From assembly GCF_963966145.1 (NCBI RefSeq), contig NC_091055.1:10044001-10108000 (forward strand): 64,000 bases of DNA, written 5' to 3'. Under the pieces are notes generated by a model. That model had not been told where the DNA came from. It worked only from the letters and a program-made list of their open reading frames with translations, and made no database searches. This DNA comes from Tenebrio molitor (Eukaryota; Arthropoda; Insecta; Coleoptera; Tenebrionidae). The position numbers and the translations under genes were made by a program. Positions 1-10,501 of this stretch are shown here, one piece after another. Every line of letters begins with the position of its first letter. The first letter of the stretch is position 1.

Positions 1-1439
1 CGCGCTGATGCAGGGGCATTGTTTGTCGGACCGGAGGTTTGTTCTTTGCATGGTCACTCGATTAAACATATCGTTTTATGGCACACCGTATATGTTTTAC
101 ACTCTGCAACACCATTAGACCGTTTGACCGACGATGAGGTTACCACCTGGCACTATTAGTTAACCGAAGAGATCTTTCGAATTATTTCGAACATATCAGT
201 TTTTATTTCTTTAAAAGCATCCATATTATTACCACTTAAGACACTCATATTCAAAGCGTAACTGTGAAGATAAGATAGATTGGACGAGCGACCAGTAATT
301 GGTCATAAGCTAAAGTGCTACAACATTAATGCAAAAAAATTAACTATTAGTCCACACTATTTTTTATTGACGAAAGTACCAATAATATACACGTAAAAGA
401 CATCTTTTATGTCGCCGCGACAACAAAGACTGACATTTACAGATATTATTCAAGCAAAGTGCTTTCAGATAACTAAGCCGTGACCTGTATGTCGGAGAAA
501 TATGTTTGAAAATTTTTTTCCTAAGATAGTCGCGGTATTAAGAAAATCTTCTTCGATAAATCAAACATTTATTCCGTCTTAAAAATCTCGAACGCTTTTG
601 TAGTTCATATACAGAGTGTCGAGATGAAAGCGTTTTGTTCTTTTTGCACAACAAATAAAAACATTACAAAACCTGGTATAATAAACGTGAAACGTGTAAA
701 TTATCACCATAACTGAAAGTTATGATGCCCGTAAAGATGGTGTAAATAAACAAATAGTAAATAAATAAAATGTTGATAATTAAATACAGAAAATTATTAC
801 CGTAATAGTTTTCAATGGTCTGATTTAACGTCTTGTTGCAGTTTTAAAACTTACGTTTCTTAACATGTACAATTTGAATGACAGATTAAAATAATTCCAA
901 CATTTTACAGTCTCCAAGTGAGAAAGAAATCTTATTAATTAACTTGATTAAATTGTTTTTAGAAAACAGATTTCTGTCATCACCACTAAAAAAAATTAAA
1001 ATGGCGAAATAAGATTTAAAACAGAAGGAAAAGCTTGTGGGGACAGTTAAAATTAAAATTTCCATAGATGCTGTCAACTGTTTTAGAAAGTCAGGTCAAG
1101 TCTAATCATGGCTTTAGGTCTATTCAGGTTACGTCAATAAATAAAATTTTTATTGTTGATTCGACATGCAGACTATGATAAAATAATAAATAAAAATTTG
1201 AATTGTCATTAAAGATATCATACCGTACGATCAACAATTATGTTTTATGTATTTAGATCAAAGAAACCTGTTTAGGACTGTAACCCTTTTGTATGCTGTG
1301 TTTTTGCTGGGTTGATCGAATTGGACGCTTTGTGATGGACGTCTTTATTCGAGAAAAAATAACTGTCACTTTTGTTGAGTACTTTATTCGTCTCTGGTTT
1401 CTAGTTATCCTCTACCTACTATTTACAAAATTTTACCTT
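1..1439. other. AT-rich DNA without a recognisable gene
   Basis: Open frames here are short and carry no motif I recognise. The stretch contains one copy of a roughly 180-bp direct repeat (listed separately) and otherwise looks like ordinary AT-rich intergenic or intronic sequence. Confidence 0.6.
530..710 (+). repeat. Diverged direct repeat R, copy 1
   Basis: This segment aligns by eye with 2562-2745 in the same orientation. Shared blocks include a GCGGTATTAAGAAA-like start, a run about TCTTAAAAATCTCGAACG, the motif ACAGAGTGT, and later ACAACAAATAAAAA. The copies are clearly diverged (roughly three quarters identical by eye), so the duplication or double insertion is old. No coding capacity or terminal inverted repeat is evident. 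Confidence 0.55.
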
Positions 1440-1444
1440 AAATA

Positions 1445-1738
1445 CTACCTACTTCTAGAAAAATGAGGGTGGGGGTGTAAGCACCCGTCCAGACCTTCGT
1501 GGGTACAGTTGGACGTAACAGAAATGCAACAAAACCTTTGAGATTTTGGACGTATGCCCACAGATATCTGGAATGCATGGAAGTATTCTTGGTTGCATAT
1601 ACCTGTTTCAATTTGAAATTTTTGGTAAAATTCGGACAAACAGGCAATAGCGCTGTATGTCCATTCTCCGTTATTGAAAACACTATTACGAAAGTAAGAT
1701 TCAATGATGAATCTTTTATGTTCTGAAGTAAAAACCAT
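1445..1738 (-). pseudogene. Mariner-like transposase, N-terminal fragment
   Basis: Read on the minus strand, the first 40 or so residues show the pattern FTSEHKRFIIESYF, NGEWTYS and CLSEFYQKF. The same pattern (FTLEQNIFLVQCYF, NGEWSYS) occurs at 51184, where it leads into a typical mariner/Tc1 DNA-binding region. From about residue 45 the resemblance fades, and no catalytic DDE/D domain follows. I infer an old fragment of the helix-turn-helix N-terminus of an IS630-Tc1-mariner superfamily transposase. The plus-strand frame in the same place is a shadow. No terminal inverted repeats could be paired around it. Confidence 0.5.
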
Positions 1739-1939
1739 TTTTGCGTTAAAATTTGATTCATAGTGACAGTTGTTTGACGTTTATTAGCTGAGTTGACAAA
1801 GATACGAAAAATGTGACACTGTGAAAGCCATAGCCGCTCCTTATCTAAGTAATTGTTGATCGCACGTTTTCTTTGTTTTAAAGCATATTTCCTATAGAGG
1901 TTACTTCGCATTGGCGTACATTTTATAAAATATGATATA

Positions 1940-2148
1940 CAGGGGTGTATTTTTAAAATGTGCCGAAATTTTACCTACGAGGTTGTGGGATAACGTAGAA
2001 GACTAAAAGCAATTAAAAAAAATTGTACCTCAAAAATTAAATGTCATTTTATTTTTGGACATAGAATTTTTTAAATATTTTTTCCGAGTTCTACATGAAG
2101 CCAGTAGCTCGTGGTTAAAATTATGCTGGTTCATTCTGGGACACCCTC
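1940..2148. mobile_element. Candidate 209-bp MITE with weak ends
   Basis: The segment starts CAGGGGTGT after a TA and ends GACACCCTC before a TA, so the ends form a short imperfect inverted repeat of 9-10 bp. The right end resembles TA-flanked GGGTGTCCC-type ends elsewhere in the window (8862, 9865). The arms do not match further inward, so the assignment is tentative. Confidence 0.3.
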
Positions 2149-2561
2149 TATATGTAAAGACTTAAAATACAATAAAGCACCCACAAGCAAAAATTTGTTT
2201 TTGTAAAAACACATCTTTTAGATTCAGCAATTGTTGGTAATTTTTAGAATAAACATATTTTTTTCTTAGATTTAGAGATTTAGTAAAAAAAGAAGAAAGA
2301 AATGAATAACATTTTGTAACACAATGTTTTCTTTGTTCAGTGATTCGAATTAAATATCTTTGTCACATGACTCACCAGATCAGATCGCGCCAAGAAGTAT
2401 TTTTTCACGTTATTGTGATAATAAAGCTTTCAAAAAGTTTAATGTAACTCAGTATTTAAGGAATATTATGTGCTGATTTTCTTGAAATAATTGTAGAAAA
2501 AAAATATACTGAAATAGTACCAACTAACTTTACAGTAACATTTCTTGTAAAGATGTTTTAT

Positions 2562-2745
2562 TCGCAGTATTAAGAAACTCTTTTCAAATAAATCAAAAAT
2601 GTATTACATCTTAAATCTTGAACGTCATATACTCCTTGTACAGAGTGTTTCACTGAAAAGAACACGGGAATTTTGATCTTATTTGTATAACAAATGAAAA
2701 ATTGATAAAATCTACTCTAATAAAGATAATACAGGCTGAAATCGA
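2562..2745 (+). repeat. Diverged direct repeat R, copy 2
   Basis: Partner of the repeat at 530-710, in the same orientation and about 2.03 kb downstream. The mariner fragment and the candidate MITE lie between the copies. The pair could be two insertions of one unidentified element or an old local duplication. Confidence 0.55.
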
Positions 2746-3393
2746 AATGCATCAGAATATTAAAATCCCAGGATCCTCAGACAATTGTGAAAATCACGTG
2801 CATTTAGTTTTACGCTATGCATCCGCATCATGGCAGAAATGTATAGTTTAAGCACAAAAGTTGAGTACGCCACTGATATCGCGTTAGAAAGAATAGTAAG
2901 ATTAAAAAGTTATCAAGTGCAACGTAAAAAACGTGCAACAAGTTTTGTTATCGCGGGTGCTGGTACCGCGTTTTCATTCATTGTATTCTTACACGTTTTT
3001 GCGACTGTGTGTATTTACAGTGTTTTTCGGCTCTTTCATTCATAGTAAGGTTTTGTAACTCCCTGTTTTTAAAACATTTTTGCGGCTATTCATGTTTCTA
3101 TTTAGATATTAGAGCTTCCAGAAGCGTCTCGTTCCGGATGGAATTAAGTTAAATTTGATCTTTATGAATTTAAAATGTTTAACCACATTTTCGGTTTATT
3201 CACTTATTGAAAATACTATGGTTTACATATTATGATGCATTTTATTTTCACCCTGTATATGTAGATTATCGCGCATCAATTTTTTTTCTTTATCAAAATA
3301 TAGAATGAGAAATTTCCAGGGAGAATGACAAATTGCAATTGCATATCTTTTATAGAATATAGTCGGGCGTTATATAATTATAATTATATTATA
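2746..3393. other. AT-rich DNA without a recognisable gene
   Basis: The only frame of note (2830-3045) encodes a 71-residue peptide with one hydrophobic stretch and no recognisable motif. I do not call it a gene. Low-complexity AT sequence dominates. Confidence 0.5.
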
Positions 3394-3775
3394 CAAGGTG
3401 TAATAGAACTTGCTCCCCAGAGGAAAAAGGGAATATTTGGGTAAATGTCATAATCTGAATTTTAAAGAAAAAGAGTCAAGGGATAATCGAGAAAAGACAT
3501 ACTAAACTCGACCAATCAGAGTTGAGCACCATCAAGGTAGGATTACCGCAATTTTAGGTTGCCAGGATTTCGAATTTTATTTTATTTTTTGTTTTGTTTT
3601 GTAGCAACTTGTCCGACTTTTTAATAATACTTGAGGCTTGCGGACATGCTTCTAGAATTGGTGAAATTGAAAACTTTATGTGAGTTACAGGAAAATTTAT
3701 TTTAGTTATCTTGGAGCCTCTTTTGCTGACGGGATATGCCTGTTTTCTATGGGGAGGCAGTTCTGGGACAGGCAG
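3394..3775 (+). mobile_element. MITE family A, copy 1
   Basis: A 382-bp element flanked by TA. The right end reads GGGGAGGCAGTTCTGGGACA and its complement is the family end (CTGTCCCAGAACTGCCTCCC type). The left end is a diverged version containing GAACTTGCTCCCCAG. The interior matches the copies at 15074-15501 (inverted) and 35515-35877 (direct), including CAATCAGAGTTGAGCACCAT and GATAATCGAGAAAAG. There is no coding region, so this is a non-autonomous DNA transposon of TA-targeting type. Confidence 0.85.
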
Positions 3776-3809
3776 TATATAGATATAATAATATATGTAT
3801 TATATTATA

Positions 3810-4609
3810 CAGTACGTTCGTAAAGTTCGGAATAAATTTGATAAAACTGTAAGTATTAATTTCTGAAAAAAATCCTCGAAGAGGTCTACTTTCTTTTTGA
3901 AAAGTGCATATCTTCAGTATGTACTTTACCTACTTATGTTGACAGCTTTTTATTTCCTAGTTATGACGTCATCAATGTTTTTTTAAATGACAACCCTCAC
4001 TTTTTTTTTCTCTTTCTAATAGATGTTCGTACTACCTAAACGAAAAGTGAAAAAAATTGGTATCTTACATAAGAATTTTTTTGAAAAAATGACAAATTTT
4101 ATTTCGAAAATTTAATTTAATTTTTAAGGTAAACATTTTTTTTCTATAGGTTTAGTTAAAACCAAAGGTTTATTTTAATAGATCAAACAATTTAGAAGAT
4201 TTGCGACAGAGAATTCGCGCTGACATTATTGAGCGCAGTGTACAAAGTGTTGGTGAGTGATAAATGTTTGGCGCGAGGCAATTTCAACATTTGCGTTGAA
4301 TTTTATCGTTAATCTTAGATGTTTGTTTGTTTTTGTTTGAGGTCAATTATAATTTTTACAATAAAAATTAAATTAAATTTTTTAAGTAAAATTTGTCATT
4401 TGCTCAAAAATATTGTTATGTAAGGTATCAATTTTTTTCATTCATCATTTAGGTAGTATGAAGGCCTATCAGAAAAATGAAAAAAGTGGGGGTTGTCATT
4501 TAAAAAAATATTGATCACGTCATAATTAGGAGATGAAAATATATCTAAGTAAAATACTGAAGACTATGCACTTTTTAAAAACAAAATTCCGAACTTTACG
4601 AACGCACTG
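3810..4609. mobile_element. Family B: 800-bp foldback DNA transposon
   Basis: Flanked by TA on both sides. The ends are inverted: CAGTACGTTCGTAAAGTTCG on the left, and the complement of CGAACTTTACGAACGCACTG on the right. Similarity between the arms continues inward for roughly 300 bp each side (for example TGACAACCCTCAC on the left against GTGGGGGTTGTCA on the right), so a transcript would fold into a long hairpin. The unpaired centre (about 4194-4260) reads in one frame NLEDLRQRIRADIIERSVQSV, which resembles the tail of mariner-type transposases, where an E/DxLRQRI motif is common. I infer a mariner derivative that kept only the end of its transposase between enlarged inverted repeats. Confidence 0.85.
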
Positions 4610-6495
4610 TATATACAGAATTATATTACAATTACATATATATGTACATATTATTATTATATAGAAAACAAAATGTCTTTTTCTCCGTCACCCAATTAAA
4701 TATTGTCGGTTTATTATAGTTTTTCATGTCAAAAAAGTAAAAATGTTTCATTTGTTACATTGTATGTCCAAATCTCTTGGTTTTGTTGGGGCGAGAACAT
4801 CCCTAGATCCGTCTCTGTCTCTCAGATGCATTTTCTAGGTTAATGATATTGGCCAATCATTTTTAGGAAACACTAAAGATTTTACTGTCGGAAATGTACG
4901 ATTCTTCGAGAAAACTTTTATAACCCACTCCGGTCGAGATTCAAAACAAGCTGTGGCATCACAGATGACTCCGACTTATCATATTCTATAGCTGGTGAGG
5001 ATTTGTTTTATTCTGATTTGGAGTCGGTTCGCGGCTTCGAGGGGATAATAGCGTAAAAGAAAAAATTAAAAAAATGTCACATGCGTACATCATTGAACCG
5101 ATTATAAATTTGAAACGTCAGGGTGTGAACACGAAATTGGAGGGTAAAGTGAAATGTATTGTATAATACACATTTGTCTAACTTTATCCATTTAGGTTTT
5201 GATTCACGCAAATAGTGCACATAAATTTACGGCGGCTTTGTGATATTCCATGAAAGTGAGGTCGGGGTAATAATAGAATTCAAATACAAAACACGCACCA
5301 GCTTCACGGAAAAGTTTGTTTTTAATTTGGTCCTGTGCGATTCGGCGAAGAGGATTCGTGTTTGTCGGAATTAATAAGCGATATTTTATTTATCCGTGGC
5401 GATCGACGGGGTGCCGTGTTTCCACACTGATGGACTCTGTTTAAACAATCTCGTGTAAACTATCCCGTGCAATTAAACCGTAGAGCTTTTTGTCGATACG
5501 GATTAGGGAAAGTTCGTGGTTGGGTGGTTTTAAGCCCAGAGCGAACACTCTGATGGACGGAGCGAGACTGGTGACAGTTGATGTCTTTGAATCAGAATTA
5601 AGCATTAATTACACTGGATCAAATTCTATCTGACGGATTTCCTGGCAGATGTCGTGACGCTCCCAATAACACTCGTCGCTTGACGTTTCCGTGCGGCCAC
5701 ATTGAAAAATCGCAACCCCTTAATTTTAAAATTGAAACTATTTCAATGAGATTTGTTTACAGTAGACTGCTTTGACAGACGGGGGCGGAATTAAATTTGG
5801 TCGCATCTTTTAACGGAGCGACCCCATGTCGATGGGTGCATCTAGTGATGACGGTTGCGGTCGACTTGCCACCGGTCTAGGGGTGTGACAAATAAATACC
5901 TACATGCCTGTTACTGCACCTTATTGTAATTCATATTTATTAGCGTGACTTAAACTGATTGCGATTTTAAGAAGCTTATCTTAACTGCCATTAATAGAAA
6001 TTAAAGCCAACCTGTTCTTTGCTCCGTTCAATTCTATTATTATTATTAAAATTAACGCTTTTGTCACCGTACACTCGATTGCATACATGAATAAATAACT
6101 AACCTGGTACTTTTTTTCACAAACCCTTATCAATCCAACATTGACTTATCCGAAATGAATGCACTTTTTTTAATTTGAATTGGCATGCAAAATTTCATTC
6201 GTTTATGTTGCATATTTCATGCACGGATTAACTTCATTGTCACACACACAGTTTTATGTGCACACATTTTATTCACACGGCCTAAGCCTTCACGATGAAA
6301 TTCTGTCTTTAAAGCATACCAGAAAAAAATTATTTTCACAAATTGGTGCTTTATACATGTACCAAGTTCATAAACTCTCACCTTTTAAAATCAAATACTA
6401 TCACCCACCCCATTAATTAGTTTATCTGTGGGCGTGACTGATAATATTAATTAATGTACATAAGTATGGTGTATTTTTCTTTCAATTTCTTTATA
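4610..6495. other. Mostly single-copy-looking DNA, no gene
   Basis: No repeat partner in this window and no frame with a recognisable domain. From about 5000 to 5900 the sequence is less AT-rich and less simple than its surroundings, as often seen in conserved noncoding DNA. That is an impression, not a test. Confidence 0.5.
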
Positions 6496-6890
6496 CAGTG
6501 TGTAACAGAAATAAATACATTTATTTTAACTGGTAATAAAACTCATCAAGAGTAAGAACTTTTCTAATTTTTTTTTTCGTAAACGTTCTCGTTAATGAGT
6601 TAAAATTTTCAAATTTTCCAAAAATTTCGCTACCCGCCACTGGAGACCAGAAGTGACTATAAATGTGACGACCGTTTCTAAGCATTTTTACGAAATCAAA
6701 ACACTGCCCATTATTAAAACCTGTGCTTAGAAGGTTTACACAAACGCCTCGTTAATTTATGGGGGGGGGGGGGGGTAATGCTAAACAAAATTGCCGATTT
6801 GGAAAAAATAGTACATAGAAAAATTGTCCATCATGACGAGTTCTGTTAGTTACTGGTTAAAATTAATGTACTTATTTCTATTATACCCTG
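6496..6890. mobile_element. MITE family C, copy 1
   Basis: A 395-bp element between TA dinucleotides. The left end reads CAGTGTGTAACAGAAATAAA, and the right end, complemented, reads CAGGGTATAATAGAAATAAG. The arms match imperfectly for about 50 bp, through a TTTTAACTGGTAAT-like block. Related copies lie at 38726-39187 and 41399-41831. The interior contains a run of 15 G at 6761-6775. No coding region is present. Confidence 0.85.
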
Positions 6891-7689
6891 TATGTATAGA
6901 ATAAATAGATACGTTTCTTTATATGTATAATTGGTTGTTTACAAAATTATCTAGCAAACTAGCATTTAAAAATTTTTTTTTTTTTATTTGTGCACAGTTT
7001 TAGAAAAAATAGGTCTTTGTACAGTTAAATACCTAACTATGGTTGCTTTGTCAATTAATAATTCGTTAATTAAATAAATTTATAACAAGGATTCTTCAAT
7101 GGTCTTCTTCCATTTTCTTCTGCCCTTGGCAAGCACAAGTACAAGTACCTTCCGTACCTTTCAGTTCCCAATTTGACATTTTTAATGCCCTCTCTTATAT
7201 ACTGCGCCCATCCACCTCCACCTTGCTATTCCTCTAACATTTTTTGCTTCATTTGAAATCCCCATTTCCGTTATTAAAATCTCAATATTGATATATGTAT
7301 GTACTGTATTCTTAAATTAACAATTTCTCTTAAAATTTGGACTTAGCATTAATTTTTATGTTATAAATTTTATTACAATTGGCCTTGTTTTTTGACAAAC
7401 TTATTACTGTTAGAAATAATTTCAAAATGTTGTCTTTAGAACAAAGAATTTGTGTTGGACCGGTGCTCGTCATATAATTAAAAGTTAACCAACACTTATA
7501 CCTATATCACGCATGGGTGTTCAGAATTTGATTTAAAAAAAAAGAAAATATTTTTTTCTGCATTTTCTTTTATTTTAATGTTAAGTCTTCCTTCGTGTTA
7601 AAAAAGACTTATTAATGTTTAAAATTGTTATTCCTGCGTAGAATCAAAAATTAAAAATGTTTCCCTCTTGTAAACTCAATTCGGGGACG
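6891..7689. other. AT-rich DNA without a recognisable gene
   Basis: Low-complexity AT sequence with several homopolymer runs. No repeat partner, inverted repeat or coding pattern was recognised here. Confidence 0.5.
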
Positions 7690-8861
7690 TACTGTATAGT
7701 GGCAAAGGGTGAGAGAGAAACGAACGAAATTATGAGGAACCTGGGAAAGTATGTGAGGAAGAAAAAGCTGGAAGTGAATGTCGAGAAACGAAAAGAATGG
7801 TGGTCAACAAGAGAAAGAGGAAGAGCGAAGAGAATGAGTGTAACTGGGAAATAAGGAAAATAGAACAAGTAAATTAGTTCAAATATTTGGGTAACACCTT
7901 CAGTGAAAGAGCCACGGATAAGGAACACATGAGAGACAAAGTGATGAAGGCAAACAAGGTACCTAGTAGGGGTGTGTGTGAAGAATAGGAGAGAGAAAGT
8001 AGAGAGGTGATTTCAGGAGGAGAATGATGATGTTTGAGACCATGGTAGAGAGAGTATTGATGTACGGGGAGAAATCTGGGGATGGAAGGAACAAGAGAAG
8101 GTAAATTCAGTGCAAGGGAAATGTTTGAAATAGGTGCTAGGAGTGGACAGAGAAACACCAGGTTACATAGTGAGGAAATAGTGTAAGAGGAATAAGCTGA
8201 GAGTGAAAGCGGAAAAGAGAGCGGCAAAGTTGAGGACAAAATGGATGGAAGGGAAGTGTACAGGATACTGGCGGAATGCTGGAAAGAAAAGAAAAAGGAC
8301 AAGGAGAGAGAGGGAGAAGTACCTACTACCAAAGGAACGGGTATGCCAGTGAAGAAGTGGAAAGATTGAGAGCAAAAGCAAGATGAATGAATGTAGAGCT
8401 GAGTAAAAGGGAGAAAGACATCGACAAGCAAGAAATAAGGGAGAGAATCAAAGAATCTAGATTCTAGATACAAGATACAAGAGGGAGTATCTATGAGAAG
8501 TGTATGACAAAGGAAATTCAGGAGTACCTGGGGAGAGAGAGTGCAAGAGAGAGAAAAATGGTGGCGAGATTCAGATGTGGAAACGCGGAGACAGAAAACA
8601 GGTATTGGATGGAAGGAGAGGAAAGAACGTGCAGAATGTGCTATGAGCAGAGAGAGATAATCGAGCACTTGTGGAATGGATGTAGCGAAATGAGAAGAGG
8701 GAGGGAAAGAAGAGAAATATAGAATGAAGACGGAAGGGAGATAGGATGGATGAAAGAGACATGGAAGAGGAGGAGAGGGGGGGGGATAGGAATCTAAAAT
8801 GTTTTTTTTTTTAATTTCTTGGCATTGTATTTTTATGTTTATTTATGTTTATGTGTATATA
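7690..8861 (+). mobile_element. 5'-truncated non-LTR retrotransposon (LINE), + strand copy
   Basis: A strongly purine-rich stretch carrying pieces of the 3' half of a LINE reverse-transcriptase protein. At the left end the frame reads IVAKGERETNEIM and YVRKKKLEVNVEK, the region just after the reverse-transcriptase YADD box. A broken segment around 7880-8060 corresponds to FKYLGNTFSERATDKEHM and METMVERVLMYG-like text. The protein ends with a zinc knuckle near 8630-8680. The 3' region (GAGGAGAGGGG..., poly-T, AATTTCTTGG, repeated TTTATGTT) matches the complement of 53220-53345, so this and the element at 53206-54735 belong to one family. Many stops and shifts make it dead, and the copy is truncated next to the catalytic box. 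The 3' tail appears to continue for about 10 bp past the MITE at 8862-9164. Confidence 0.88.
8504..8722 (+). pseudogene. LINE ORF2 C-terminal domain with zinc knuckle
   Basis: This is the best-preserved coding segment of the + strand LINE, 72 residues without a stop. It begins MTKEIQEYLGRE, continues with MVARFRCGNAETENRYW, and contains a CX2CX8HX4C knuckle (CRMCYEQREIIEHLWNGC). Many insect non-LTR elements have such a cysteine-histidine motif after the reverse transcriptase, where it is thought to bind nucleic acid during target-primed reverse transcription. Here it is only a remnant, since upstream coding is interrupted. The same EYLGRE-then-ARFR arrangement occurs in the minus-strand copy. 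The long minus-strand frame over this area is a composition artefact. Confidence 0.8.
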
Positions 8862-9164
8862 CAGGTGTCCCAAAAATGGCGTACTGACGGTGCACTATTT
8901 ATCACTCACTACCAATATCTAATCTTGCGTAATAGAGAATTTAGAAGCTTTGGAAATCGAAAAAATGATTTTAAATCCACTACGGTAACATTTCAAGGTA
9001 ATGATATACGAATATATCTTTGTTTACATTGTATTACCGTTAATAATAATAATAAAAATAATTAATTTTTTGTCGGAAACATTTTTTCCATATTTTTTTC
9101 ATGTACATTTAAACATCCTCGATAAGGTAGTAAGCAGTTTGTACACCATTTTTGGGACACTCTG
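8862..9164. mobile_element. MITE family D (303 bp) inserted in the LINE tail
   Basis: Flanked by TA at 8860-8861 and 9165-9166. The ends are inverted repeats of about 24 bp: CAGGTGTCCCAAAAATGGCG against CAGAGTGTCCCAAAAATGGT. Sequence left of it is the TTTATGTTTATGTGTATA tail of the LINE, and sequence right of it (TGTCTATAA) resembles the continuation of that tail in the minus-strand LINE copy. The element therefore probably inserted into the LINE 3' end. No coding capacity. Confidence 0.85.
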
Positions 9165-9166
9165 TA

Positions 9167-9864
9167 TGTCTATAATGTATTTTGGAATACGAAAGCCCGT
9201 AGGACATAAAAGCATATTGTATTATTTTTGTCAATTGAACGTGATCTTATTTATCAGCAAATAAAATGCAAAAATTATAACGATCTACAAAATTTTTTGT
9301 ATGGTGTAAAAAATAATAATAGAAATGTGTATTGAATTATGAACGAATTCGACACAGCCTAATACATACTCCTAAAAATATTTTTTACGTATGTAGTTTA
9401 AAAACAAAGACTGCTCTGTACATTCAATCAGTTAAATATTGTTTCATTTGTTTCTTTATGAAAATTTGTTTTTTTCCACCGACTTTATTTCTTTCTACAC
9501 ATTTTGTATAACAGACGCCAAAATTTTTAAGTAGGTTGTCAAGTAAAAAATTAAAAAAAAATGTTTTATTAATTATATATTTTTAAAAAATGAGCTAATT
9601 AAATTGTCAGCCATTTTTGTTAATTTGACATAATTTTTAAAAATGACATGGCTTTTTGTACAGTTGATTAATTATTAATAATTAATTAAACATGCTCAAT
9701 TAAAACACTTTGCCAAATACATATGTATGTATATCGTTTTAAAAAATATGTATATAATAAGGTCGCAAGAAGATCTTTCAATATAAAATTTATGAAAATT
9801 GACATTATTTAGGTAAGGCAAAACCAAGTAATGTTCCCAAAACGTTTTTTAAAACGTACATATA
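9167..9864. other. AT-rich DNA without a recognisable gene
   Basis: Very AT-rich, with TTAATTAATTA-type runs and poly-A/T tracts. I saw no coding pattern or inverted repeat longer than short AT palindromes. Confidence 0.5.
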
Positions 9865-10501
9865 CAGGTGTCCCACTTTAGACTTTTAGGTCTTATATCT
9901 ATTATTTATGGACCAATTTTTGTGAAATTTAACAGATAGATAATTAAGGGTGGAGATTAATCTCGCGATACTCAAGTACCTCCAGTCTTAAAAGCGGCAT
10001 TTTAACTCCATTATATAACTTTATTTTTGAATTAAATCGTTTAAGTTTTATACTAAACTGTGGAACAATAAGAAAAAACAATAACTTCCGCAAAAATTAG
10101 TCCCCTAAACGTAGTCGTACTACAAGAAAACCGTGTCAATTTATTTAATTTTTCGCAGAATTGTTCAATTGTTTCAAAGCGACTTGACTTGAATATTTCA
10201 AAAATTTTAGCACATTTTTAAAGAAATAATTAATGTTTTATTGAAGTAGAAACTGTTAATTTGATTAAATTTTTTGTGTAGTCACATGTTTTCTAACTAG
10301 TAATAATCTGACACTAGGTTTGTGTAGATTCAAATACATAAAGGAAAATGTTTTAAAATTACATTTTTTATTAATCGACATTGTATTACTATTACCAGCA
10401 ATTTATTCTTCATTCACTAGAATACCTATCTTCCAAATTTCACAAAAATCGGTCCATAAATAATAGAAATATAAGACCTGAAAATCTTAGGTGGGACACT
10501 A
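9865..10501. mobile_element. MITE family E with ~80-bp arms
   Basis: The left end, after TA, reads CAGGTGTCCCACTTTAGAC. The right end, complemented, reads TAGTGTCCCACCTAAGATTT. The arms stay alignable for about 80 bp, sharing AGGTCTTATAT, TATTATTTATGGACC and TTTTTGTGAAATTT. At about 637 bp with no coding region, this is a non-autonomous TA-targeting element. Its first ten bases equal those of family D, but the rest differs. Confidence 0.85.

Noticed and set aside
2830..3045. 71-residue frame with a hydrophobic stretch
   Set aside because: One transmembrane-like segment is not enough; no motif, no splice context and AT-rich surroundings.
7874..8668. 264-residue frame on the minus strand, the longest in the window
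   Set aside because: It lies opposite the purine-rich LINE remnant, so stops are rare by composition. The residues are a Ser/Leu/Phe-rich run without domain structure, and the plus strand holds the real LINE motifs.
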